Source: Tatumella punctata (GTDB lineage: Bacteria; Pseudomonadota; Gammaproteobacteria; Enterobacterales; Enterobacteriaceae). Taken from it: 64,000 nt of DNA. A model generated the notes under the pieces. That model made no database searches. It had not been told where the DNA came from and was given only the letters and a program-made list of their open reading frames with translations. Of this stretch, positions 26,747 to 36,076 are shown piece by piece. Where the stretch lies: contig NZ_BAAAFW010000050.1 in NCBI RefSeq assembly GCF_039523735.1, forward strand, positions 124,001 through 188,000. Direction: 5' to 3'. A program made the position numbers and the translations under genes. Position 1 is the first letter of the stretch. Each line of letters starts with the position of its first letter.

Positions 26747-28027
26747 TTGTTTGAGCGTTATGATGCCGGCGAGCAGGCCGTACTGGTCCATATCTGGTTT
26801 TCACAGGACCGGGACGTGGAGGATTTAGAAGAATTTGAAACACTGGTTTCTTCTTCAGGTGTTGAATCACTCCAGGTCGTGACCGGAAGCCGTAAAGCTC
26901 CCCATCCCAAATACTTCGTTGGTGAAGGCAAAGCGGCAGAAATTGCCGAAACAGTGAAAGCGACCGGTGCGTCGGTAGTACTGTTTGATCATGCACTGTC
27001 ACCAGCCCAGGAACGTAACCTGGAAAGTTTATGTCAATGCCGGGTGGTCGATCGTACCGGACTTATTCTGGATATCTTTGCACAACGGGCCCGTACTCAC
27101 GAAGGTAAATTGCAGGTTGAGCTTGCCCAGCTACGTCATCTGGCAACCCGCCTGGTACGGGGCTGGACACACCTTGAACGTCAGAAGGGCGGAATAGGAC
27201 TGCGTGGCCCGGGGGAAACCCAGCTGGAGACTGACCGTCGTTTACTGCGTAATCGTATCAGCCTGATATTATCGCGCCTGTCACGGGTAGAGAAGCAGCG
27301 CGAACAGGGGCGCCAGGCACGTGCAAAAGCTGACGTACCCACGGTTTCGCTGGTGGGATATACCAATGCCGGGAAATCAACACTGTTTAATGCGGTGACT
27401 TCCGCAGAGGTGTATGCGGCAGACCAGTTATTTGCCACCCTTGACCCGACACTGCGCCGGTTACAGGTTGCTGATGTCGGTGAAGTTGTGCTGGCCGATA
27501 CCGTCGGATTTATCCGCCATTTGCCTCATGATTTGGTGGCTGCGTTTAAAGCCACATTACAGGAAACCCGGCAGGCTTCTTTACTGATGCATGTTATTGA
27601 TGCCGCCGATTTACGGGTCAGCGAAAATATTGATGCGGTCAATGACGTACTGGCCGAAATTGAAGCAGATGAAATTCCGGCATTACTGGTGATGAATAAA
27701 ATCGATATGCTGGACGATTTTGAGCCGCGTATTGATCGTAATGAAGAGAATATGCCGGTACGGGTGTGGTTATCTGCCCGCAGTGGTGTCGGACTGCCGT
27801 TACTCTGGCAGGCCTTGTCTGAACGGCTGGCTGGTGAAATTGCCAGCTATCAGCTGCGACTGCCACCGGAAGCCGGTAAGTTACGCAGCCGCTTCTATCA
27901 GCTGCATGCGATAGAAAAAGAGTGGAATGAAGAAGACGGCAGTACCGGAATACAGATCCGTATGCCAATTGTTGACTGGCGGCGCCTGTGCAAGCAGGAG
28001 CCCTCAGTCATTGATTATATTGTCTGA
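26747..28027 (+). CDS. hflX: Ribosome-splitting GTPase HflX
   Basis: Heat-shock GTPase that splits stalled 70S ribosomes. The start is TTG with GAGAGG seven bases upstream, giving the conserved (M)FERYDAGEQAVLVH N-terminus. GTPase motifs: G1 GYTNAGKST, G3 DTVGFI, G4 NKID. The N-terminal domain has VGEGKAAEIA and the glycine-rich GGIGLRGPGETQLE loop. 426 residues, the E. coli length. Cotranscription with hfq is likely, 75 bases apart. Confidence 0.95.
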   Translation: MFERYDAGEQAVLVHIWFSQDRDVEDLEEFETLVSSSGVESLQVVTGSRKAPHPKYFVGEGKAAEIAETVKATGASVVLFDHALSPAQERNLESLCQCRVVDRTGLILDIFAQRARTHEGKLQVELAQLRHLATRLVRGWTHLERQKGGIGLRGPGETQLETDRRLLRNRISLILSRLSRVEKQREQGRQARAKADVPTVSLVGYTNAGKSTLFNAVTSAEVYAADQLFATLDPTLRRLQVADVGEVVLADTVGFIRHLPHDLVAAFKATLQETRQASLLMHVIDAADLRVSENIDAVNDVLAEIEADEIPALLVMNKIDMLDDFEPRIDRNEENMPVRVWLSARSGVGLPLLWQALSERLAGEIASYQLRLPPEAGKLRSRFYQLHAIEKEWNEEDGSTGIQIRMPIVDWRRLCKQEPSVIDYIV

Positions 28028-28120
28028 TTTTTAGCAATACCTGAATAATAGTATCTCAACATCGGATACCACCGCACTTACGTTAAATTATCACCGCACT
28101 ACTATAAATGGAGTATAAGC

Positions 28121-29356
28121 ATGGCGTGGAATCAGCCCGGTAATAACGGACAGGACCGCGACCCGTGGGGAAGCAGCAATAATAAAGGCGGCAACTCCGG
28201 GGGAAATCGTGGGGGTCGTGATCAGGGCCCTCCTGATTTGGACGACATTTTCCGAAAACTCAGCAGTAAACTGGGGAAATTTGGTGGAGGAAAATCAGAA
28301 GGCGATGGTCCGTCCACCGGAAAAATTGCAGGCATTGTTGCGGTAGTTGTGGTGGCGGTCTGGGCCGCCAGCGGATTTTACACCATTGGCGAAGCTGAAC
28401 GCGGGGTCGTCACCCGTTTCGGGCAGTTCAGCCATCTGGTAGGTCCCGGGCTGAACTGGAAACCGACATTTATTGATAATGTCCGTCCGGTCAACGTAGA
28501 AGCCGTTCGGGAACTGGCGACCTCCGGAGTAATGCTGACTTCCGATGAAAACGTAGTGCGGGTGGAAATGAACGTTCAGTACCGGGTCACGGATCCCGAA
28601 CGTTACCTGTATTCGGTAACCAATGCTGATGACAGTCTGCGTCAGGCGACTGACAGTGCATTACGCGGTGTGATTGGTCGTTCAACCATGGATCGTGTGC
28701 TGACGGAAGGACGTACTGTCGTGCGTAGCGAAACTCAGCGTGAGATTGAAGATACTATTCGCCCTTACAATATGGGTATCAGTGTGCTGGATGTTAACTT
28801 CCAGGCTGCCCGTCCGCCTGAGGAAGTAAAAGCGGCATTTGATGATGCAATCGCTGCGCGTGAAAATCGTGAACAATATGTTCGTGAGGCTGAAGCCTAT
28901 GCGAATGAAGTACAGCCACGGGCTAACGGCCAGGCTCAGCGTATTCTTGAGGAAGCACGTGCTTATAAAGAACGTACTGTGCTGGAAGCTCAGGGTGAAG
29001 TCGCCCGTTTCGCCGAGATTTTACCGGAATATAAAGCCGCGCCACAGATCACCAAAGAACGTTTGTATCTGGACACTATGGAACGGGTTATGTCCCAGAC
29101 CCGTAAAGTTATCGTCAATGACAAAAGTAATAACCTGATGGTTATGCCGCTGGATCAGCTATTGAAAGGCGGCACTGCTGCAGTGACCCGGGAAAAAGCA
29201 GTCGCCCCGATGACACCGCTTAAACCGTCATCGGTTTCCTCTTCTGAAGTCAGCATGCGTCGTAATACCTCAGGCTTTTCGCCGGAAAGTGTTATGGATC
29301 AGCGACGGGCGAATGCGCTGCGCAATGATGGCCAGCGTGATGGAGGAGATGAATAA
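28121..29356 (+). CDS. hflK: FtsH protease modulator HflK
   Basis: SPFH/prohibitin-family membrane protein; with HflC it forms a cage around FtsH. 411 residues: a Gly/Asn-rich cytoplasmic N-terminus with DPWGSSNNKGG, one transmembrane segment at about residues 68-88, the SPFH domain starting GEAERGVVTRFG, then a long helical stretch and a disordered tail. The TAA overlaps the hflC ATG (TAATG). Confidence 0.95.
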   Translation: MAWNQPGNNGQDRDPWGSSNNKGGNSGGNRGGRDQGPPDLDDIFRKLSSKLGKFGGGKSEGDGPSTGKIAGIVAVVVVAVWAASGFYTIGEAERGVVTRFGQFSHLVGPGLNWKPTFIDNVRPVNVEAVRELATSGVMLTSDENVVRVEMNVQYRVTDPERYLYSVTNADDSLRQATDSALRGVIGRSTMDRVLTEGRTVVRSETQREIEDTIRPYNMGISVLDVNFQAARPPEEVKAAFDDAIAARENREQYVREAEAYANEVQPRANGQAQRILEEARAYKERTVLEAQGEVARFAEILPEYKAAPQITKERLYLDTMERVMSQTRKVIVNDKSNNLMVMPLDQLLKGGTAAVTREKAVAPMTPLKPSSVSSSEVSMRRNTSGFSPESVMDQRRANALRNDGQRDGGDE

Positions 29357-30363
29357 TGCGTAAGTCTGTAATTGTAGTGGCTGTGATTGTGGTGGTGTTA
29401 TTGTTCACCTCAATGTTCGTTATCCCGGAAGGACAACGCGGTATCGTGGTTCGTTTCGGTAAAGTGTTACGTGACAGCGAGAATAAACCGCTGGTGTATA
29501 CGCCGGGTCTGCATTTCAAAGTGCCTTTCTTTGAGACCGTAAAAACACTGGATGCACGTATCCAGACCATGGATAACCAGGCCGACCGTTTTGTGACCAA
29601 AGAGAAAAAAGATCTGATCGTTGATTCATACATTAAATGGCGGATCAGTGATTTCAGTCGTTACTATCTGGCGACTGGTGGCGGAGATATCTCCCAGGCT
29701 GAGTTATTACTGAAACGTAAGTTCAGTGACCGTCTGCGTTCTGAAATCGGCCGGCTGGATGTGCGTGATATCGTTACCGATTCACGTGGCCGCCTGACGA
29801 CGGATGTACGGGATGCCCTGAATACCGGCAGTGCCGGCAGTGACGACGATGTGCAAACCCCGGCCGCAGATGATGCCATTGCCAGCGCGGCGGCAAGGGT
29901 AGAGAAGGAGACTCAGGGGAAAGTGGCTGCGGTAAATCCAAACAGTATGGCCGCACTGGGGATTGATGTTGTTGATGTTCGTATCAAACAGATCAACCTG
30001 CCTGCTGAAGTGTCAGGGGCTATTTATAATCGTATGCGTGCGGAACGTGAATCTGTTGCCCGTAGTCAGCGTTCTCAGGGACAGGAAGAGGCTGAAAAGC
30101 TGCGCGCTCAGGCTGACTATCAGGTCACTAAGACTCTGGCTGAAGCACAACGCCAGGCTCTGATTACCCGTGGTGAAGGGGATGCAGAAGCCGCAAAACT
30201 GTTTGCAGATGCTTTCAGTAAAGATCCTGATTTTTATGCCTTTATCAGAAGTCTGACCGCTTATGAAAACAGCTTCCGTGGCAATAAAGACGTGATTGTA
30301 ATGAGCCCGGACAATGATTTCTTACGTTTTATGAAATCACCGTCAACCGCTGCAAGTCACTGA
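29356..30363 (+). CDS. hflC: FtsH protease modulator HflC
   Basis: Partner of HflK. 335 residues with an N-terminal membrane helix (about 4-20), then IPEGQRGIVVRFGKVLRD and the SPFH domain; the conserved ERESVARSQRSQGQEEAEKLRAQADY helix and DFYAFIRSLTAYENSF motif are present. Coupled to hflK by a one-base overlap. A terminator follows at 30384. Confidence 0.95.
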   Translation: MRKSVIVVAVIVVVLLFTSMFVIPEGQRGIVVRFGKVLRDSENKPLVYTPGLHFKVPFFETVKTLDARIQTMDNQADRFVTKEKKDLIVDSYIKWRISDFSRYYLATGGGDISQAELLLKRKFSDRLRSEIGRLDVRDIVTDSRGRLTTDVRDALNTGSAGSDDDVQTPAADDAIASAAARVEKETQGKVAAVNPNSMAALGIDVVDVRIKQINLPAEVSGAIYNRMRAERESVARSQRSQGQEEAEKLRAQADYQVTKTLAEAQRQALITRGEGDAEAAKLFADAFSKDPDFYAFIRSLTAYENSFRGNKDVIVMSPDNDFLRFMKSPSTAASH

Positions 30364-30383
30364 TTTTACTGTTTTACACTGAC

Positions 30384-30407
30384 AGGCCGGCGTTTGCCGG
30401 CCTTTTC
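30384..30407 (+). terminator. Terminator after hflC
   Basis: GGCCGGC-GTTT-GCCGGCC stem followed by TTTTCT, 20 bases after the hflC stop. It may partly isolate yjeT from the hfl operon. Confidence 0.82.
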
Positions 30408-30421
30408 TATTGGACCGCAAG

Positions 30422-30610
30422 ATGAATACAACAATCTGGATGGCGTTAGCGCTGGTATTGGTTCTGGAAGGCCTCGGGCCGATGCTCTATCCCGGAGGCT
30501 GGCGTAAATTTATTGCCGCGATGGTAAAACTGCCTGATAACGTATTACGACGTTTCGGTGGCGGACTGGTGGTCGCGGGAATCGTGATCTATTATATGGT
30601 CAGTCGCTGA
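30422..30610 (+). CDS. yjeT: DUF2065 small membrane protein YjeT
   Basis: 62-residue predicted inner-membrane protein of unknown function, in its normal place between hflC and purA. Two hydrophobic segments (about residues 3-20 and 43-58) flank the conserved EGLGPMLYPGGWRKF and RRFGGGLVVAG motifs. I use the ATG at 30422; a TTG four codons upstream is possible. No strong ribosome site is visible. Confidence 0.85.
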   Translation: MNTTIWMALALVLVLEGLGPMLYPGGWRKFIAAMVKLPDNVLRRFGGGLVVAGIVIYYMVSR

Positions 30611-30656
30611 AGTCTGCGGGTTTTACGATACTGAATAAAATCACCGCAAAAAAAGT

Positions 30657-30672
30657 ACGCAACCGTATGCTA
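30657..30672 (+). promoter_or_regulatory. Candidate PurR operator upstream of purA
   Basis: ACGCAACCGTATGCTA matches 12 of 16 positions of the PurR box ACGCAAACGTTTGCGT. It lies 66 bases before the purA start. purA of E. coli is a PurR target. Confidence 0.6.
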
Positions 30673-30737
30673 AAAATGCTGAAAGAGACTATTTCAGATG
30701 GTAGAATCCTTTTTTAAGCAATCGGTGGTTTTGGAAA

Positions 30738-32036
30738 ATGGGTAAGAACGTCGTCGTACTTGGCACCCAATGGGGTGACGAAGGCAAAGGTAAAATCGTA
30801 GATCTTCTGACTGAACGTGCGAAATATGTTGTTCGCTATCAGGGTGGCCACAATGCCGGTCACACACTGGTCATCAACGGTGAAAAAACCGTCCTCCACT
30901 TAATTCCATCAGGTATCCTGCGCGATAACGTTACCAGCATTATTGGTAATGGCGTGGTTTTGTCTCCTGAAGCATTGATGAAAGAGATGAAAGGCCTGGA
31001 AGATCGCGGTATACCGGTACGCGAACGTCTGCTGTTATCTGAAGCTTGTCCGTTAATTCTGCAATATCATGTGGCGATGGATCTGGCTCGCGAAAAAGCG
31101 CGCGGCGATAAAGCCATCGGGACTACCGGACGTGGTATTGGCCCTGCTTATGAAGATAAAGTGGCCCGCCGCGGTTTACGTGTAGGTGACCTGTTTGATA
31201 AAGAAACGTTCGCCGTTAAGCTGAAAGAAATTGTTGAATATTACAACTTCCAGCTGGTCCATTATTACAAAGCCGAACCGGTTGAATACCAGAAAGTCCT
31301 CGATGATGTTCTGGCGATCGCCGACATTCTGACCGGCATGGTGGTGGACGTTTCTGAATTACTGGATAACGCCCGTAAACGCGGTGATCTGGTTATGTTT
31401 GAAGGTGCTCAGGGGACATTGCTGGATATCGATCACGGTACTTATCCGTATGTGACTTCATCGAATACCACCGCCGGGGGTGTTGCGACCGGTTCAGGTC
31501 TGGGCCCGCGTTATGTTGATTATGTGCTGGGTATCGTGAAAGCCTATTCAACCCGTGTCGGTGCGGGTCCGTTCCCGACCGAACTGTTTGATGAAACGGG
31601 TGAGTTCCTGGGACAGAAAGGTAATGAGTTTGGTGCCACCACCGGCCGCCGTCGTCGTACTGGCTGGCTGGATGCAGTCGCAGTGCGCCGTGCGGTGCAA
31701 ATCAACTCCCTGTCAGGTTTCTGTCTGACTAAGCTGGATGTACTGGATGGTCTGGAAACCGTTAAGATCTGTGTCGGTTACCGGATGCCGGATGGTCGTG
31801 AAGTGACGACGACTCCGCTGGCAGCAGAAGGCTGGGAAGGTATTGAGCCAATTTATGAAACAATGCCTGGCTGGAGCGAAACAACTTTCGGCGTTAAAAC
31901 ACCGGAAGGATTGCCGAAAGCTGCCCATGACTATATTAAACGTATTGAAGAACTGACCGGCGTACCGGTGGATATTATTTCAACCGGTCCTGACCGTAGT
32001 GAAACGATGATTTTGCGCGACCCGTTTGATGCTTAA
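30738..32036 (+). CDS. purA: Adenylosuccinate synthetase
   Basis: First committed step from IMP to AMP: GTP-driven joining of IMP and aspartate. The P-loop-like GDEGKGK lies at about residues 13-19, the catalytic QGGHNAGHT near residue 36-44, and GTTGRGIGPAYEDK near 128. 432 residues as in E. coli, starting MGKNVVVLGTQWGDEGKG. Monocistronic between a candidate PurR box and its own terminator. Confidence 0.97.
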   Translation: MGKNVVVLGTQWGDEGKGKIVDLLTERAKYVVRYQGGHNAGHTLVINGEKTVLHLIPSGILRDNVTSIIGNGVVLSPEALMKEMKGLEDRGIPVRERLLLSEACPLILQYHVAMDLAREKARGDKAIGTTGRGIGPAYEDKVARRGLRVGDLFDKETFAVKLKEIVEYYNFQLVHYYKAEPVEYQKVLDDVLAIADILTGMVVDVSELLDNARKRGDLVMFEGAQGTLLDIDHGTYPYVTSSNTTAGGVATGSGLGPRYVDYVLGIVKAYSTRVGAGPFPTELFDETGEFLGQKGNEFGATTGRRRRTGWLDAVAVRRAVQINSLSGFCLTKLDVLDGLETVKICVGYRMPDGREVTTTPLAAEGWEGIEPIYETMPGWSETTFGVKTPEGLPKAAHDYIKRIEELTGVPVDIISTGPDRSETMILRDPFDA

Positions 32037-32044
32037 TCATACTC

Positions 32045-32068
32045 AGGCCGGAATTATTCCGGCCTTTG
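32045..32068 (+). terminator. Terminator of purA
   Basis: AGGCCGGAAT / ATTCCGGCCT stem followed by TTTGTC, starting 9 bases past the stop codon. Confidence 0.8.
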
Positions 32069-32231
32069 TCTTTCCTGCCAGCGTTTTCCTTTCCTCCTGT
32101 TTTCTGATCCGGTTCATTGGTTGTTTAAATAATTCTCCGGCATCCCGAACTCTGGTTTATTATCAATATACAGAGGTTCCTTTTGCTTAATCACTGCGCC
32201 ATTTTTATCCGGCGAACACGATGAGGAAACA

Positions 32232-32675
32232 GTGCAGCTAACCAGCTTTACAGATTACGGTCTTCGGGCGTTGATTTTTATGGCAACCTTACCGGAGCAG
32301 CAGATGACAAGTATCACTGAAGTGACGGATGTCTATGGCGTTTCGCGACACCATATGGTTAAAATTATTAACCAGTTAAGCCGCGAGGGCTTTGTTCAGA
32401 CCAGTCGCGGAAAGCATGGTGGTATTCGTCTTGGCATGCCTGCACAAGCGATTAATCTCGGTGAAGTAGTACGAAAGTTAGAACCTTTACAGCTAGTGAA
32501 TTGTGATGAGTGTGCTATTACCCCGGCCTGCCGCCTGAAAGCAGCGTTACATAGTGCAATGGAACAATTTCTGAAAGAACTGGATAACTATACGCTTGCG
32601 GATATCGTTCAAAATAACGACAACTTATATAAAATTTTTATCACGGATGCCGCTGTGGTAAATACACATTCATGA
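32232..32675 (+). CDS. nsrR: Nitric-oxide-sensing repressor NsrR (Rrf2 family)
   Basis: Iron-sulfur repressor of NO-stress genes. GTG start giving MQLTSFTDYGLRALIFMA; winged helix with VYGVSRHHMVKIINQLSREGFV and GKHGGIRLG. The cluster cysteines are Cys91, Cys94 and Cys100 in NCDECAITPACRL: the first spacing is CxxC, whereas E. coli has Cx4C (C91, C96, C102), i.e. two residues are missing. 147 residues. Overlaps the frame of rnr; first gene of nsrR-rnr-rlmB. Confidence 0.93.
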   Translation: MQLTSFTDYGLRALIFMATLPEQQMTSITEVTDVYGVSRHHMVKIINQLSREGFVQTSRGKHGGIRLGMPAQAINLGEVVRKLEPLQLVNCDECAITPACRLKAALHSAMEQFLKELDNYTLADIVQNNDNLYKIFITDAAVVNTHS

Positions 32676-32689
32676 CATTGGAGGTACCT

Positions 32690-35194
32690 GTGTCAAAAGA
32701 CCCTTTTCAGCAACGGGAAGCGGAAAAATATGATAATCCGATCCCCAGCAGGGAATTTATCCTTGCCCATTTAGATAAACGTGAAAAACCTGCTAACCGT
32801 GAAGAACTCGGCCGTGAGCTGGGTATCAGCGGCGAAGAACAGATCGAAGCGTTGCGCCGCCGCCTGAGAGCGATGGAGCGCGACGGACAATTAGTTTTTA
32901 CCCGTCGTCAGTGCTATGCCTTACCGGAACGGCTGGATTTGCTGCGCGGTAAAGTGATAGGGCACCGTGACGGCTACGGTTTCCTGCGGATAGAAAATTC
33001 CAAAGATGACCTGTATCTGTCAGCTGAGCAGATGAAATTCTGTATGCATGGCGACATTATCCTGGCTCAGCCAGGAGGTTCCGACCGTAAAGGCCGGCGT
33101 GAAGCCAGGGTGGTGCGGGTGGTTGAACCCCGCAATAACCAGATTGTCGGACGTTACTTTGTCGACGCCGGTGCCGGTTTTGTGGTGCCCGATGATAGCC
33201 GTCTGAGTTTTGATATTCTTATTGAACCGGAATTTACCCTGAATGCGCGGATGGGGGCAGTGGTTGTGGTCGAACTTGAAAAACGTCCGACCCGCCGCGC
33301 GAAAGCCATTGGCCGGGTGATCGAGATCCTTGGCGATGATATGGGCACCAGCCTGGCCGTGGATATGGCCCTGCGTACCCATGAAATTCCCCACAGCTGG
33401 CCGGAAGCCGTTGAGCAGCAAATGGCTGCGCTTAGCGAGCAGGTTCCGGAGCAGGCGAAAGCCGGACGCATCGATTTACGTCACCTGCCGTTAGTCACCA
33501 TCGATGGCGAAGATGCCCGTGATTTTGATGATGCGGTCTACTGCCAGAAAAAACGGGGTGGCGGCTGGCGGCTGTGGGTTGCGATTGCCGATGTCAGTTA
33601 CTATGTTCGTCCCGGCAGTGAACTGGACAATGAAGCTCAGCAGCGCGGCACCTCCGTGTATTTCCCTTCACAGGTCGTACCTATGCTGCCGGAAGTCCTG
33701 TCTAACGGATTGTGTTCACTGAATCCGCAGGTCGATCGTCTGTGTATGGTGTGTGAAATGACGATTTCTGCGGCCGGTAAACTGAGTGGTTATAAACACT
33801 ACGAAGCGGTAATGAATTCCCATGCCCGCCTGACCTATAACAAGGTCTGGAATATTCTGCAGGGGGATCAGGAATTGCGTGAACATTACGCACCACTGGT
33901 CGGTGACCTGGAAGAACTGCATCGTATGTACCAGGTGCTGGAAACCTCCCGTGCTCAGCGCGGAGGCATTTCTTTCGAAACTGAAGAAGCTAAGTTTATT
34001 TTCAATGCGGAACGCCGTATTGAACGGGTTGAGCGTACGGTACGTAATGATGCCCATAAACTTATCGAAGAATGTATGATCCTGGCTAATATTGCCTCAG
34101 CACGTTTTGTCGAAAAATACCAGGAACCTGCGTTATTCCGTGACCATGATCGACCTTCAGAAGACAGTATCAAGAGCTTCCGTACGGTCCTTAGTGAGCT
34201 GGGCCTGAGCCTGTCAGGGGGGAACAAACCCGCTCCGCTCGATTATTCTGAGTTGCTGGAAAAAATTGCCGACCGGCCGGATGCGGAAATGTTACAGACC
34301 ATGCTGCTGCGTTCGATGAAGCAGGCGGTTTATGATCCGGAAAACCGGGGGCACTTCGGTCTGGCACTTGCCTCCTATGCGCACTTTACGTCGCCTATCC
34401 GTCGCTATCCGGATTTGTTATTGCACCGTGCAATCAAGTATCTGCTGGCGAAAAATGCCGGGGAATTACAAGCAAACAGTACACCGACCGGCGGCTATCA
34501 CTATGATCTGCAACAGATGCTGCAATTAGGTCAGCACTGTTCAATGACTGAGCGCCGGGCTGATGAAGCGACCCGTGATGTTGCCGACTGGCTGAAATGC
34601 GACTTTATGCAGGATCAGGTGGGGAATACCTTTAGCGGTGTGATTTCCAGTGTGACCGGCTTCGGCTTTTTTGTACGCCTCAATGATCTGTTTATCGATG
34701 GCCTGGTACACGTTTCGACGCTGGATAATGACTATTACCGTTTTGATGCGGTAGGTCAGCGGTTGATCGGCGAGTCCGGTGCACACACCTACCGGTTGGG
34801 TGATATTGTCGAGATCCGGGTCGATGCGGTACATATGGATGAGCGTAAGATTGATTTTGCGCTGATCTCCAGTAAGCGTCAGCCTCGCGGAGCAGGTAAA
34901 ACCGCCCGTGAGAAAGAAAAACAATCGGCATCTTCTGCCGGTAAGCGTCGCCGCGAAACGGGGTCAGCAAAGAACTTTGAGGCTGACAGCAGCTTCCGCG
35001 CGGATAAAAAGAAATCAGGAAAAAAGCGTTCTGCAAAAAAGAAAATTGCGCAGAACAGCAGCCAGCCCGAAACTCCGGCACAACCGGTGAAAAAAGGCAA
35101 AAAAGTATCAGAGAAAACACGTAAAATCGCGGCAGCAACTAAAGCGAAACGTGCAGCCAGAAAGGGCAAAGCAGTCGCGAAGAAAGCTGACTGA
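32690..35194 (+). CDS. rnr: Ribonuclease R
   Basis: Processive 3'-5' exoribonuclease for structured RNA, rRNA quality control and trans-translation. The GTG at 32690 (VSKDPFQQREAEKY) has GGAGG six bases upstream and matches the family start; an in-frame ATG at 32672 overlaps nsrR. Domains in order: helix-turn-helix, two cold-shock domains, RNB catalytic domain with DGEDARDFDDAVY near residue 272, S1 domain, and a Lys/Arg-rich tail of about 100 residues. 834 residues, some 20 longer than E. coli, mostly in the basic tail. Confidence 0.95.
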   Translation: MSKDPFQQREAEKYDNPIPSREFILAHLDKREKPANREELGRELGISGEEQIEALRRRLRAMERDGQLVFTRRQCYALPERLDLLRGKVIGHRDGYGFLRIENSKDDLYLSAEQMKFCMHGDIILAQPGGSDRKGRREARVVRVVEPRNNQIVGRYFVDAGAGFVVPDDSRLSFDILIEPEFTLNARMGAVVVVELEKRPTRRAKAIGRVIEILGDDMGTSLAVDMALRTHEIPHSWPEAVEQQMAALSEQVPEQAKAGRIDLRHLPLVTIDGEDARDFDDAVYCQKKRGGGWRLWVAIADVSYYVRPGSELDNEAQQRGTSVYFPSQVVPMLPEVLSNGLCSLNPQVDRLCMVCEMTISAAGKLSGYKHYEAVMNSHARLTYNKVWNILQGDQELREHYAPLVGDLEELHRMYQVLETSRAQRGGISFETEEAKFIFNAERRIERVERTVRNDAHKLIEECMILANIASARFVEKYQEPALFRDHDRPSEDSIKSFRTVLSELGLSLSGGNKPAPLDYSELLEKIADRPDAEMLQTMLLRSMKQAVYDPENRGHFGLALASYAHFTSPIRRYPDLLLHRAIKYLLAKNAGELQANSTPTGGYHYDLQQMLQLGQHCSMTERRADEATRDVADWLKCDFMQDQVGNTFSGVISSVTGFGFFVRLNDLFIDGLVHVSTLDNDYYRFDAVGQRLIGESGAHTYRLGDIVEIRVDAVHMDERKIDFALISSKRQPRGAGKTAREKEKQSASSAGKRRRETGSAKNFEADSSFRADKKKSGKKRSAKKKIAQNSSQPETPAQPVKKGKKVSEKTRKIAAATKAKRAARKGKAVAKKAD

Positions 35195-35205
35195 TTCCCT
35201 TATTC

Positions 35206-35240
35206 AGGGCGCTTTCCGTCCCCCGGAAAGCGCCTGTTAT
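35206..35240 (+). terminator. Hairpin between rnr and rlmB
   Basis: GGCGCTTTCC / GGAAAGCGCC, 10-bp stem with a 7-base loop, then TGTTATT. May be a partial terminator or a processing site inside the nsrR-rnr-rlmB unit. Confidence 0.55.
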
Positions 35241-35265
35241 TAACGTCCAACCATTGAACTGAGTT

Positions 35266-36000
35266 ATGAGCGAAATTATTTTTGGTATTCATGCCGTAGA
35301 GGCCTTACTGGAGCGTGACCCGCAACGTTTTCAGGAAGTATTTATTCTGAAAGGGCGCGATGATCGCCGTCTGCAACCGCTGGTCGCCGCACTGGAAGCT
35401 CAGGGGGTTGCTGTTCAGGTAGCGACCCGCCAGTGGTTGGACAGCAAAGCCGAAGGCGCAGTTCACCAGGGGATTATTGCCAGCGTTAAACCCGGCCGTC
35501 ATTATCAGGAAGGTGATCTGCCTGATTTGCTGGAAAAAACTGAACAGCCTTTCCTGTTGATCCTCGACGGAGTGACGGATCCGCATAACCTGGGCGCATG
35601 CCTGCGTAGTGCTGATGCGGCCGGAGTCCATGCGGTCATCGTACCGAAAGACCGTTCTGCTTCACTGAACGCGACCGCCAGGAAAGTCGCCTGTGGTGCT
35701 GCCGAATCGGTGCCTTTGATCCGTGTAACTAACCTGGCTCGTACCATGCGTTTGTTGCAGGACTACCATGTGTGGATTGTCGGCACTGCCGGCGAAGCCG
35801 ACCACAATCTGTACCAGAGTAAAATGACCGGACCTATGGCACTGGTGATGGGAGCAGAAGGTGACGGAATGCGCCGTCTGACCCGTGAACACTGTGATGA
35901 ACTTATCAGTATTCCTATGTCGGGCAGTGTGTCATCACTGAATGTATCGGTGGCGACAGGAATCTGTCTGTTCGAAGCGGTACGCCAGCGTCAGTCATAA
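35266..36000 (+). CDS. rlmB: 23S rRNA (guanosine-2'-O)-methyltransferase RlmB
   Basis: SPOUT-family enzyme methylating Gm2251 in the ribosomal P loop. Motifs 1-3: DPHNLGACLRSADAAGVHAVI, LVMGAEGDGMRRLTREHCD, ISIPMSGSVSSLNVSVATGICLFEA. N-terminal substrate-binding domain begins MSEIIFGIHAVEALLERDP. 244 residues versus 243 in E. coli. In E. coli a long yjf-aidB-ula block follows; here ivy and rpsF follow directly. Confidence 0.96.
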   Translation: MSEIIFGIHAVEALLERDPQRFQEVFILKGRDDRRLQPLVAALEAQGVAVQVATRQWLDSKAEGAVHQGIIASVKPGRHYQEGDLPDLLEKTEQPFLLILDGVTDPHNLGACLRSADAAGVHAVIVPKDRSASLNATARKVACGAAESVPLIRVTNLARTMRLLQDYHVWIVGTAGEADHNLYQSKMTGPMALVMGAEGDGMRRLTREHCDELISIPMSGSVSSLNVSVATGICLFEAVRQRQS

Positions 36001-36009
36001 CTACAGCTG

Positions 36010-36040
36010 CTGTGCCGGGAGTGCTCCCGGCGTGGCACAG
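36010..36040. terminator. Nested hairpin between convergent rlmB and ivy
   Basis: CCGGGAG-TG-CTCCCGG core stem enclosed by CTGTG / CACAG. It lies between two stop codons and could serve either strand; no strong T-run. Confidence 0.55.
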
Positions 36041-36076
36041 AATATTGCTTTACTCTGCCACCGGCCGGGCTGTCAG

